Shown piece after piece: positions 8,513-15,524 of a DNA stretch of 64,000 nucleotides. This DNA is from Enterococcus sp. DIV1094. Its GTDB lineage: Bacteria; Bacillota; Bacilli; Lactobacillales; Enterococcaceae. The DNA is taken from assembly GCF_017316305.2 (NCBI RefSeq), contig NZ_CP147250.1, forward strand, positions 2,479,001 to 2,543,000. Reading direction: 5' to 3'. How positions within the stretch are numbered: the first letter of the stretch is position 1; every line of letters begins with the position of its first letter. The notes beneath the pieces were generated by a model that saw only the letters and a list, made by a program, of their open reading frames with translations, ran no database searches and was not told the origin of the DNA. A program made the position numbers and the translations under genes.

Positions 8513-9115
8513 ATGAAAAAGCTAAGTAATTTAGCGATCGTATCAACTATCTTATTGAGTGGTTTAGGACTTGGATCTTTAAATGCTGCTGCTGCTGATT
8601 TGGGCTGGATCCCTGGACAACCTGACAATACACCTGGTCAGACGATCAAAGGTGACGATAAAGCAGACGTTCAAGTTTCAGGTTGGATCGGTGAGTGGGA
8701 TCCAGTTGATCCGGAAGATAAACGCTATATCGATATCACGGTTCCTACGACTGTAAGATATGCGAATTCGATGGCAGATGACGGCACGCCTCAACCAGAA
8801 ATCGTTTCGCCGTTATATTCAATGACAAATAATTCAACTTCACATAGAGTAATGATCGAAGTAGATAGTTTTGCGGAGACAAGCTCAACTGGTATCACTC
8901 AAGACTTGTTCTTTACACCACTAAATGAAGCGGCAGTTCGCTTGCAAAGTGCTTCTGGACAATTCTTGAATACTCGTACTTATTTAACAACAATCGGAAC
9001 AGGACAAACAAAAGCTTTAAGATTTGAAGGGGCGATCACTAGTCCATTCCAACAAAACGTGATCGTGACACCTGCATATACGATGTCATTCCATTTCACT
9101 GCATTAGCTAACTAA
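8513..9115 (+). CDS. Secreted WxL-like surface protein
   Basis: A 200-residue secreted protein with a clear signal peptide (MKKLSNLAIVSTILLSGLGLGSLNAAAA). The mature part is beta-rich (YIDITVPTTVRYAN, QNVIVTPAYTMSFHFTALAN). Its length, signal peptide, position after a small FPQTG protein, and C-terminal strand resemble WxL-domain proteins, which bind peptidoglycan non-covalently. The diagnostic W-x-L pair is not seen; the C-terminal position reads FHFTAL. It is therefore a divergent relative or a different beta-sandwich protein. AAGGAGAG precedes the ATG. It is 38 bases from the previous gene and probably co-transcribed. Confidence 0.65.
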   Translation: MKKLSNLAIVSTILLSGLGLGSLNAAAADLGWIPGQPDNTPGQTIKGDDKADVQVSGWIGEWDPVDPEDKRYIDITVPTTVRYANSMADDGTPQPEIVSPLYSMTNNSTSHRVMIEVDSFAETSSTGITQDLFFTPLNEAAVRLQSASGQFLNTRTYLTTIGTGQTKALRFEGAITSPFQQNVIVTPAYTMSFHFTALAN

Positions 9116-9214
9116 GTTCAGAAATATTGAGAAGTATCCATTACCTAATTTTTTAGAAAAGGATCTAAATAAATATACTTTTCAACTAGAAATTGAGAAA
9201 GGAGGTTGAGAGAA

Positions 9215-9736
9215 ATGGCACATAGTAATATTAAAAACAACAATCGTAGTAAAAAGAAGAGAACATATATCTTATTTTCCTTGCTTATCTTTAGTTTGAT
9301 TGCAGGGATTGGCGGATACCTTTATTTTAATCAATCTCCTCCTCAAGTAGTGGTAGGATTGCCAGATTTAGATGATAACCTGACAAGATTGAGTAATGAA
9401 GATATTTTAAAAGCAATGCAAGATCAAGTGGACAAAGACAAAATGCGTATCCTCTTGAAGCATGATATAGAAATCGATGCACAAGGAAAAGCGAGTGTCG
9501 ATGTACGTAATAACGGACAGAACGCATTCAATATCCAAGTAGAGTATTATTTAGTCTCAAACAATAAAATATTGTACAAATCAGGATTGATTCCACCAAA
9601 CAATCGAATAGACTCTATTCCTTTTGAGAATCTACCTGATGAGGGCAGCCATGATGTCAGAATCTTATACAATATTTATAACGAACAACAATTGGTCAAT
9701 ACAACGACGATTGACGGTACGATTACCATTAGTTGA
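9215..9736 (+). CDS. Membrane-anchored extracellular protein of the surface locus
   Basis: 173 residues: a basic N terminus, one membrane segment (residues about 20-42, YILFSLLIFSLIAGIGGYLYF) and a 130-residue outside domain rich in predicted beta strands (VDVRNNGQNAFNIQVEYYLV), possibly immunoglobulin-like. No named family is recognised. The ATG at 9215 is chosen because GGAGG at 9201-9205 is well placed; the in-frame TTG at 9206 overlaps it. It follows the WxL-like gene by 99 bases and ends at the cluster terminator. A role in holding or presenting the two neighbouring surface proteins is a guess from position. Confidence 0.65.
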   Translation: MAHSNIKNNNRSKKKRTYILFSLLIFSLIAGIGGYLYFNQSPPQVVVGLPDLDDNLTRLSNEDILKAMQDQVDKDKMRILLKHDIEIDAQGKASVDVRNNGQNAFNIQVEYYLVSNNKILYKSGLIPPNNRIDSIPFENLPDEGSHDVRILYNIYNEQQLVNTTTIDGTITIS

Positions 9737-9761
9737 TGGTCGTCAAATAAAGAAATCTTAT

Positions 9762-9817
9762 AAAAAAAAAGGAAGGATCGGAAAATAGATTATCTATTTT
9801 CGGTCCTTCCTTTTTTT
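9762..9817. terminator. Bidirectional terminator between convergent genes
   Basis: GGAAGGATCGGAAAATAGA (9771-9789) pairs with TCTATTTTCGGTCCTTCC (9793-9810), with one mismatch and one bulge. It is flanked by an A run upstream and a T run downstream, so it can serve both strands. Confidence 0.88.
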
Positions 9818-9854
9818 ATTTTAGCTCATTATTAAGTGATAAAATCACTCGTTC

Positions 9855-10469
9855 TTAGTACCAACCGTTAGCTAACCAGAAAGCTTTTGCTGCGTCCCAA
9901 GAGCCATAACGAGAGGCAACATATTGTTCTGCAACTCTTTCTTGGTTGGCAGCTGAGTAGTCACCATTCAAGTAAGAAGAGTCTAATTGGTAACGGCCGA
10001 TGTAGCGTCCGTTTGTTGCTGTGTAAGAACCGCTAGATTCTTTTTGTGCGATCCATTCTTTCGCATCGTTTGTACCAGTCGAAACTGCCACTTCAGCAGC
10101 AGGAGCTTGTTCAACAACTGGTGCTTGTTCAACTACTGGAGTTTGTTCCACTACAGGTGTTTCCACAACTGGAGTAGTTTCTTGAACAGGAGCAGCAGGA
10201 GCTTGAGTAGCTACAGGAGCTGTTTTTTGTTCGCCAGTAGGAATAGTTAGTTCTTGACCTGAAAAGATCAGGTGAATGTTTGAGATTGAGTTTGCTTCGG
10301 CAATTGTTTGGATCAAGGAGTTGTCACCAACGTATTTTTGAGAAATCGTTGATAAAGTATCACCTGATTGAACAGTGTAGGCTTCGTCTGCATGTGCAGA
10401 AGTACCCATAAATAAAGCAGCGCCGGCAGCCAAAGTTGTTCCAAAAAGAATTGTTTTAAGTGATTTCAT
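9855..10469 (-). CDS. Secreted LysM protein, aggregation-promoting-factor (Apf) type
   Basis: A 204-residue exported protein. A signal peptide (residues 1-27, cleaved near SAHA-DE) is followed by one LysM domain (about 30-75, YTVQSGDTLSTISQKYVGDNSLIQTIAEANS), which binds peptidoglycan. Next is a Pro/Val/Glu/Gln/Ala linker with repeats of VVEQAP, and a C-terminal ~70-residue lysozyme-like domain ending AFWLANGWY, the hallmark of Apf-like proteins. These are abundant wall-associated proteins linked to cell shape and aggregation. Whether the C-terminal domain is an active muramidase or transglycosylase is not settled by the sequence. AAGGAGATC precedes the ATG. Confidence 0.88.
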   Translation of the reverse strand: MKSLKTILFGTTLAAGAALFMGTSAHADEAYTVQSGDTLSTISQKYVGDNSLIQTIAEANSISNIHLIFSGQELTIPTGEQKTAPVATQAPAAPVQETTPVVETPVVEQTPVVEQAPVVEQAPAAEVAVSTGTNDAKEWIAQKESSGSYTATNGRYIGRYQLDSSYLNGDYSAANQERVAEQYVASRYGSWDAAKAFWLANGWY

Positions 10470-10823
10470 GAAAGATCTCCTTCGTGTTTTAAAAAGTTAT
10501 TTGATTAGCTGTTTCGCTAACGAGTAATACTTTAACATGATGCAACATTTCATAGGTGATAGAAACGTAACAGTTTATGACAAAACTACCTTTTTTGTAA
10601 TAATTAACGAAACATATGTAATTGAAAAACGCTTTCTTTCGCTTGAATAAAAGAATGTATGTTCTCATTTTTTGAAGAATGATATAGTTAAGAAAGTATT
10701 AAGCTAACAATAAATAAGTGATTTTTTGATTGAAAAGAGTAAAAAAGGCGATATAAAGTAATCATCTGGACTCATGAAGATGCTCTTTCGAGAGGATAAT
10801 CAGAGATTTTTGAAAATAAAAAT
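10470..10823. other. Long upstream region of the Apf-type gene
   Basis: About 350 bases between the Apf-type gene and the terminator of the next minus-strand gene. It is AT-rich and presumably holds the apf promoter and a long leader. A TGTCAT-N4-TGTTAC pair on the minus strand near 10563-10582 only resembles a WalR site. Nothing else is recognisable. Confidence 0.4.
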
Positions 10824-10855
10824 AGAACATAGAGCAACTAGATGCTCCATGTTCT
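10824..10855 (-). terminator. Terminator of the DUF378 gene
   Basis: AGAACATAGAGCA (10824-10836) pairs with TGCTCCATGTTCT (10843-10855) with one mismatch. On the minus strand an AT-rich T run follows. Confidence 0.8.
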
Positions 10856-10874
10856 AAAAATCAAATCCCAACTA

Positions 10875-11084
10875 TTAGTTTTCAACACGATTGGAGATCA
10901 TTGGAAAGAATTTCAAACAGTAAATAGCGCAAATCCCGACAATTATATAAATAGCTTTAGCCAAAATTGTTGTTGAACCACCAGCAATCATCGCCACTAA
11001 ATCAAATTCTAATAAACCAACCAATAACCAGTTCAATCCTCCAACGATCAATAATGTTAAAGCAATCATATCTAACGTTTTCAT
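10875..11084 (-). CDS. DUF378 (YuzA-type) small membrane protein
   Basis: A 69-residue protein with two membrane segments: residues about 4-26 (IALTLLIVGGLNWLLVGLLEFDLV) and about 38-58. The motif GGLNWLLVGLLEFDLVA is diagnostic of DUF378. The function of the family is unknown. The ATG at 11084 is chosen over an upstream in-frame start because GAAAGGGG lies just before it. It is monocistronic, with a terminator downstream. Confidence 0.88.
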   Translation of the reverse strand: MKTLDMIALTLLIVGGLNWLLVGLLEFDLVAMIAGGSTTILAKAIYIIVGICAIYCLKFFPMISNRVEN

Positions 11085-11296
11085 TGAAATTACCCCTTTC
11101 CTATATGACTTACTACCATTATAAAACAATTAAAGGATTACTACTAAAATACTGCTTGTAATTTAATCCTTAGGTGCCTTTATTTCAACGTTTATACAGA
11201 ATCATAGAAATGTGATACAGATATGTCTTGACATTAGGAAGGCAAAAGATTAGATTTATCTGGTTATAAAATAATTATTTCATTAAGGAGAAGAAC

Positions 11297-11989
11297 ATGA
11301 AAAAGAAATGGATTATTGGTGGATTGATTGCGTTGTTGTTGGGAGCTATTGGTTATACAGGTACGCGTTTTGCAGGAGAAGTTTTATTTTGGGGAGGTGA
11401 AGCTGATATCGCGAAAATCAACGAGAATCTTGATAAACTTGATCAGCAATTAACAAGTCATCAACAAAAAATCACCGATTTAACTAGTGTATTAGCGACT
11501 AAAAATCAAGAACTTCAAGAGTCACAAACGAAAGCACAAGAATATCAGTCTAAAATCTCTGATCTAGAAACGCAAAAAAGTCAATTAGTTGCAGAGCAAA
11601 CAAACTTACAAAATCAGTTAACTAGTAAAGAAAACCAACTAAAAGACAAACAAACTGAAATCAACAATAAAATCAATGAAATTAGTCAAAAAATAAGCGA
11701 AATCAATAATTTGAACAGCCAATGGAATACAAGACTCCAAGAGATCCAAGTAAAATATACGGAAATGCAAAATAGCGTCAATCAGTTAAATGAACAAATC
11801 GCTCAACTAAGCCGAGAGAAAACAAACTTACAATCCGAGTTAGCAACCACTAAAAAACAATTAGAAACTATTTCAGCAGAAAATAGTAGTTTAAGAAGTT
11901 ATATTGCTCAATTAGAAAAAGCGAGAAGTGATGCGAAGTTGACAGCGGCAAAGTCTCAACAAATCGTTGATCGACAAGTCAGCAAGTAA
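11297..11989 (+). CDS. Membrane-anchored coiled-coil protein, function unknown
   Basis: 230 residues: a basic start, one membrane segment (residues 5-24, WIIGGLIALLLGAIGYTG), then an almost continuous coiled coil from about residue 36 to 215, rich in Gln, Lys, Glu, Leu and Asn with heptad-like Leu/Ile spacing (LDQQLTSHQQKITDLTS). No catalytic motif is visible. The orientation is probably type II or signal-anchored with the coil outside. It might act as a spacer or scaffold at the wall. AAGGAGAAG precedes the ATG. It is transcribed alone. The low-complexity coil would make similarity-based functional transfer unreliable. Confidence 0.7.
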   Translation: MKKKWIIGGLIALLLGAIGYTGTRFAGEVLFWGGEADIAKINENLDKLDQQLTSHQQKITDLTSVLATKNQELQESQTKAQEYQSKISDLETQKSQLVAEQTNLQNQLTSKENQLKDKQTEINNKINEISQKISEINNLNSQWNTRLQEIQVKYTEMQNSVNQLNEQIAQLSREKTNLQSELATTKKQLETISAENSSLRSYIAQLEKARSDAKLTAAKSQQIVDRQVSK

Positions 11990-12092
11990 TGAGATCTAAA
12001 TCGATAAAAGAAAAGCGAGAAGAAACGGTCGTGACGTATTTATATAGATAGTAAGTACGCTGTAAAAGTTGTTTCCTAGTAGAGAATAAAAC

Positions 12093-12121
12093 TTGAAAAA
12101 CTGAACGTTTGTTCGTATAAT
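12093..12121 (+). promoter_or_regulatory. Promoter with LexA (SOS) box
   Basis: TTGAAA (12093-12098), a 17-base spacer and TATAAT (12116-12121) form a near-consensus promoter. The SOS box GAACGTTTGTTC (12103-12114) fills the spacer, just as at the 1159 promoter. Confidence 0.85.
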
Positions 12122-12137
12122 AGTAAGGGAGGGGGAG

Positions 12138-12419
12138 ATGACAATGGAAAGAAAATATGGAACGGTCTCGAAAATCAGATTGTTAAAATTAGGAGAAAAA
12201 CCATTGATCCGTTTTACTTTAGGAACAGAGAATTGCTTGATTGCGAGCCATAGCTTGAATTTTATTGCCGATGTCGATGATGGGATGAAAATCTTTGTAA
12301 AAGGCTACTATAACAACCGCAAACAATTTGTTGTCAAAGACTACACGGTATTAGAAAAACCAAACATTGTCGTCGCTTTTGAAAATAGCCCCTTTCCTAG
12401 ACAAAAACTAGTAAAGTGA
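12138..12419 (+). CDS. Predicted OB-fold protein under SOS control
   Basis: A 93-residue soluble protein. The alternating strand pattern (YGTVSKIRLLKLGEKPLIRF, LIASHSLNFI, GMKIFVKGYY, KQFVVKDYTVL) resembles a small OB fold of the single-stranded nucleic-acid-binding kind. This is inference from pattern, not a recognised family. Its promoter carries a LexA box over the spacer, so it should be induced by DNA damage; a repair-associated ssDNA-binding role would fit. Two starts are possible, ATG 12138 and ATG 12144, both served by AGGGAGGGGG. It is monocistronic. No neighbouring umuC, uvr or lexA gene is present. Confidence 0.7.
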   Translation: MTMERKYGTVSKIRLLKLGEKPLIRFTLGTENCLIASHSLNFIADVDDGMKIFVKGYYNNRKQFVVKDYTVLEKPNIVVAFENSPFPRQKLVK

Positions 12420-12525
12420 TTCAACAAGAATAAATGGTGAAAGAAGTAGCCAATAAGTTTACCTATATATAGGTAGAAGATAAATAATGTTCTGATGCGT
12501 TGCCTCTTTTAAAAATGAAAACAAA

Positions 12526-12553
12526 AAAACTCATGGCTTGAACCATGAGTTTT
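12526..12553 (-). terminator. Terminator of tRNA-Leu
   Basis: AAAACTCATGG (12526-12535) pairs with CCATGAGTTTT (12543-12553). Read on the minus strand it ends in a T run. Confidence 0.85.
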
Positions 12554-12561
12554 GTTCATTA

Positions 12562-12644
12562 TGCAGACGATGGGATTTGAACCCACACGAGCTTACGCTC
12601 ACAAGACCCTCAATCTTGCATGTCTGCCGTTCCATCACGTCTGC
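12562..12644 (-). tRNA. tRNA-Leu(GAG)
   Basis: A class II tRNA on the minus strand. The 7-bp acceptor stem is perfect (GCAGACG with CGTCTGC). The anticodon arm is CAAGA-TTGAGGG-TCTTG, giving anticodon GAG. A long variable arm (TGAGCGTAAGCTCGT) is typical of leucine tRNAs, and the T arm contains GTTCAAAT. The discriminator is A, and CCA is not encoded. Confidence 0.93.
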
Positions 12645-12708
12645 AAGAAACAACAATATAATCATAGCGAGTAACGAAATAGATGTCAAGATAAGAAAGA
12701 GGAAAATC

Positions 12709-12870
12709 ATGAATAAGTATGATGGAGAATTCTCGATTTTAGGAATGATAGCAGGCATCATCATCGGATTAGCATTTGGGAAGTTAGCCATGGGGATATT
12801 TTTAGGGGTGATCATTGGGATCGCTATGGATTGGGCAGCAAATCTTTGGAATGATCGCCAAGAGAAGTAA
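12709..12870 (+). CDS. Small glycine-rich membrane protein
   Basis: 53 residues, largely one or two membrane helices (ILGMIAGIIIGLAFGKLAMGIFLGVIIGIAMDW) with Gly spaced every four residues, a glycine-zipper pattern, and a polar C-terminal tail. No family is named. The start ATG at 12709 has AGAGGAAAA upstream; the open frame extends further but overlaps the antisense tRNA gene, so the shorter form is chosen. The function is unknown. Confidence 0.6.
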   Translation: MNKYDGEFSILGMIAGIIIGLAFGKLAMGIFLGVIIGIAMDWAANLWNDRQEK

Positions 12871-13005
12871 ACTCAAAAAAAGTTGATTTTCATCTAGGAT
12901 TTTTTTAAAACGGTGGCAAAATCCAGATGAATGGAGTATGATATGGAAATAAATGAGTATAATCAGAAATTTCTAACTTTTTTTGAAACGAGGGATTGGA
13001 TCACT

Positions 13006-14223
13006 ATGAGAGAATTTGAAAAATCCAATAAATTAGAAGGCGTAAGCTACGATGTCCGCGGGCCTGTTCTTGAAGAAGCAGAACGAATGCAAGAAGAGGG
13101 TATCAGTATTTTGAAATTGAACACTGGAAATCCAGCTCCGTTTGGATTTGAAGCACCAAATGAAGTGATCCGAGATTTGATCATGAATGCCAGAGATTCA
13201 GAAGGCTATTCAGACTCAAAAGGGATTTTTTCTGCGCGAAAGGCAATCGAACAGTATTGCCAGTTAAAAAAATTCCCAAATGTGACGATCAATGATATTT
13301 ATACTGGTAATGGCGTCAGTGAGTTGATCACGATGTGTATGCAAGGGTTGCTTGACAATGGTGATGAAGTATTGGTTCCTATGCCAGATTATCCTTTATG
13401 GACCGCTTCCGTTTCGTTAGCTGGAGGAAAGCCCGTTCATTATGTGTGTGATGAGCAAGCAGAGTGGTATCCAGATATTGACGATATCAAATCAAAAGTA
13501 ACGAGTCGAACAAAAGCGATCGTGATCATCAATCCAAACAATCCAACGGGGGCTTTATATCCAAAAGAGCTACTTGAAGAAATCGTGAAAATTGCCCGAG
13601 AATATCAATTGATCATTTATTCAGATGAAATCTACGACCGTTTAGTGATGGACGGATTAGAGCATATTCCAATTGCAACGTTGGCACCTGACTTGTTTGT
13701 TGTGACCTTGAATGGATTATCAAAATCTCATCGTGTGGCAGGATTCCGTGTTGGTTGGATGGTATTAAGTGGAGACAAATCAAATGTCAAAGGTTACATT
13801 GAAGGGTTGAACATGTTATCTTCGATGCGTCTTTGTTCCAATGTCTTGTCGCAACAGATCATCCAAACTGCTTTAGGTGGCTACCAAAGCGTGGATGAAT
13901 TATTGTTGCCAGGCGGACGGATCTACGAACAAAGAGAATATATCTATAATGCGATCAATGATATACCTGGACTATCAGCAGTTAAGCCAAAAGCAGCCTT
14001 TTATATCTTCCCGAAAATCGACACGAAACGCTTCAATATTTCAAATGATGAGCAGTTCGTCTTAGATTTTCTACATGAGCATAAAATCTTGCTTGTTCAT
14101 GGAGGTGGCTTTAATTGGCCAGATCCTGATCATTTCAGAATCGTGTACTTGCCTAAATTAGATGACTTAAAAGTGACAGCAAAAAAAATGCGCGAATTCC
14201 TGACAACGTATCAACAAAGATAG
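13006..14223 (+). CDS. alaA: Alanine aminotransferase, AlaA (YfbQ) type
   Basis: A 405-residue fold-type I PLP enzyme that transfers amino groups between alanine/pyruvate and glutamate/2-oxoglutarate. It matches enterobacterial AlaA closely from its first residues (KSNKLEGVSYDVRGPVL; LKLNTGNPAPFGF). INPNNPTGA, the SDEIYD motif that contacts the PLP ring nitrogen, the Schiff-base Lys in NGLSKSHRVAGFR and the substrate Arg in FRIVYLPKL are all visible. The start at 13006 is chosen because it matches the family N terminus; an in-frame ATG at 12931 would add 25 unrelated residues. GAGGG lies about 11 bases before 13006. It is transcribed alone. Confidence 0.88.
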   Translation: MREFEKSNKLEGVSYDVRGPVLEEAERMQEEGISILKLNTGNPAPFGFEAPNEVIRDLIMNARDSEGYSDSKGIFSARKAIEQYCQLKKFPNVTINDIYTGNGVSELITMCMQGLLDNGDEVLVPMPDYPLWTASVSLAGGKPVHYVCDEQAEWYPDIDDIKSKVTSRTKAIVIINPNNPTGALYPKELLEEIVKIAREYQLIIYSDEIYDRLVMDGLEHIPIATLAPDLFVVTLNGLSKSHRVAGFRVGWMVLSGDKSNVKGYIEGLNMLSSMRLCSNVLSQQIIQTALGGYQSVDELLLPGGRIYEQREYIYNAINDIPGLSAVKPKAAFYIFPKIDTKRFNISNDEQFVLDFLHEHKILLVHGGGFNWPDPDHFRIVYLPKLDDLKVTAKKMREFLTTYQQR

Positions 14224-14463
14224 GAAAGTTGATAGCTTAACGATTACATGTACGCAAAGCACTTGACTCGTGAGTGGATAACTCGCGGGACAAAGCGGAT
14301 TTTAAGAAGTAAGTGGTGACCGATGAAAATGGAACACAGTGATTTTTGTGGGTGATTGCTTACTTCTTAAAAATCCAATGCGTTCATTTGATCCATGGGT
14401 TTACTGAACTTGTGGGAATAAGTGTTTGTTTTAACCTATTTACAAGTAAATATGACTTTACCT
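14224..14463 (+). other. Intergenic region with a large inverted repeat
   Basis: GGATTTTAAGAAGTAAG (14297-14313) and CTTACTTCTTAAAAATCC (14359-14376) form a near-perfect 17-bp stem around 45 bases that can form smaller hairpins (CACA...TGTG, 14335-14350). Upstream lies GAGTGGATAACTC. It may be an untranslated structured RNA. No known family (T-box, 6S, SRP) was recognised. Confidence 0.4.
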
Positions 14464-14494
14464 AAAAGCCGTCCCGACACCGAGACGCTTTTTT
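14464..14494 (+). terminator. Terminator downstream of alaA and the structured region
   Basis: AAAAGCCGTC (14464-14473) pairs with GACGCTTTTTT (14484-14494) with one bulge, and ends in a T run. Confidence 0.75.
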
Positions 14495-14539
14495 AATGCC
14501 AACTATTTGAAAACCAAAAATGTTGCTGTTGGTCTTTTC

Positions 14540-14568
14540 TTGAAGTTTGCAAAGTAGTCAAGTACAAT
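14540..14568 (+). promoter_or_regulatory. Promoter of the RNPP-type regulator
   Basis: TTGAAG (14540-14545), a 17-base spacer and TACAAT (14563-14568). Just downstream, ATGCGAATACGCAT (14579-14592) is a small dyad that could bind a regulator. Confidence 0.65.
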
Positions 14569-14613
14569 ACATGTAGTCATGCGAATACGCATATTTTTTA
14601 GAGGAGGATACTT

Positions 14614-15450
14614 ATGGAAGCGTTAGTCGATTCCTTTGGTACGATCATCAAAGAAATCCGAAAAGAACAAAAAATGACCCAACAAATGCTTTCACAAGGC
14701 ATTTGTTCTCAAAGTGTGCTGAGTAGAATTGAAAATAACGAAGAGTTACCGAATGTATTGGTAATGGCGCAAATCTGCCATCGACTTGGAGTGACGATCG
14801 ATTATGTGATGAATTTATCCAAAGATAAATTTCGAGCAGCAACGAGACAATTTGATCTTCTAGATCTTTATTTTCTAAAAAGAGATTATCGTAAATTAGA
14901 GCAAGAACTAAAATCAGCGAAAGTAACAGAGAACCTGTATTCCGCTGAAGATTTTCAACGGTATTACTATTATTTAGGCGTTTGTGAATTTACGTTAAGG
15001 AAAAACTTAGTACAGGCGCTCAGCTACTTAAAAGAAGCATTGACTTATTCAAGTCAAAAAGATCGAATCCACGTCTGCGATATTGAGATCCAATTGATCA
15101 GCTGTATTGGTAAAGTCTATGGTGTAGCGGGGAGAAGTACGGAAGCAAGATATTATTTAAGCCGTAGCGTTCAACTGTTGCATGAGACAATGAACGATCA
15201 TAACAAAAGCGAGCTGACACAAATTTTTTATAATTACGGAAGTTTTTTATTTCATCAAGGAGAAAGTGAAGCAGCGCTTGAACAAGTGAATCAAGGCATT
15301 CGCTGGGCACAAGAAAAAAATAGCTATTATTATTTAAATGATTTATTTATTCTGAAAAGTTTGATATATAAGCAACAAAATGAACTATCAAAAGCGTTGT
15401 TTTATGAAGAATTAGCTCAAGCTGTAAAAAAAATCGCAAAAAGTATATAA
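14614..15450 (+). CDS. RNPP/PlcR-like transcriptional regulator (HTH + TPR)
   Basis: 278 residues: an N-terminal Cro/CI helix-turn-helix (residues about 8-62, IIKEIRKEQKMTQQMLSQGICSQSVLSRIEN), followed by about 210 residues of helical repeats of TPR type (FQRYYYYLGVCEFTLRKN, AEARYYLSRSVQLLHE-like stretches). This is the architecture of Rgg/PlcR/PrgX-family regulators, whose TPR domain binds a short exported signalling peptide. No short peptide precursor was identified beside it. GAGGAGG precedes the ATG. The target genes are unknown; nagA lies 74 bases downstream but has its own promoter and operator. Confidence 0.82.
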   Translation: MEALVDSFGTIIKEIRKEQKMTQQMLSQGICSQSVLSRIENNEELPNVLVMAQICHRLGVTIDYVMNLSKDKFRAATRQFDLLDLYFLKRDYRKLEQELKSAKVTENLYSAEDFQRYYYYLGVCEFTLRKNLVQALSYLKEALTYSSQKDRIHVCDIEIQLISCIGKVYGVAGRSTEARYYLSRSVQLLHETMNDHNKSELTQIFYNYGSFLFHQGESEAALEQVNQGIRWAQEKNSYYYLNDLFILKSLIYKQQNELSKALFYEELAQAVKKIAKSI

Positions 15451-15495
15451 ATGGTGTAGACCATTCTTGACTTCTCTCGTAAATAAGAGTAATTT
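15451..15495 (+). promoter_or_regulatory. nagA promoter with NagR/DasR-type operator
   Basis: The palindrome ATGGTGTAGACCAT (15451-15464) matches the core TGGTNTAGACCA bound by the GntR-family regulators DasR/NagR (YvoA), which are released by GlcNAc-6-P or GlcN-6-P. It abuts a promoter, TTGACT (15467-15472), 17 bases, TAATTT (15490-15495). Confidence 0.82.
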
Positions 15496-15524
15496 AAAGG
15501 TAGATCATCAAAGGAGAGAATAGA

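Noticed and set aside
10563..10582. WalR-like site before the Apf-type gene
   Set aside because: The half-sites TGTCAT and TGTTAC are spaced by four bases rather than five, and the first half-site has a mismatch.
14224..14500. T-box or 6S RNA in the region after alaA
   Set aside because: The T-box antiterminator consensus is absent, no amino-acid gene follows directly, and no 6S central-bubble pattern could be confirmed.
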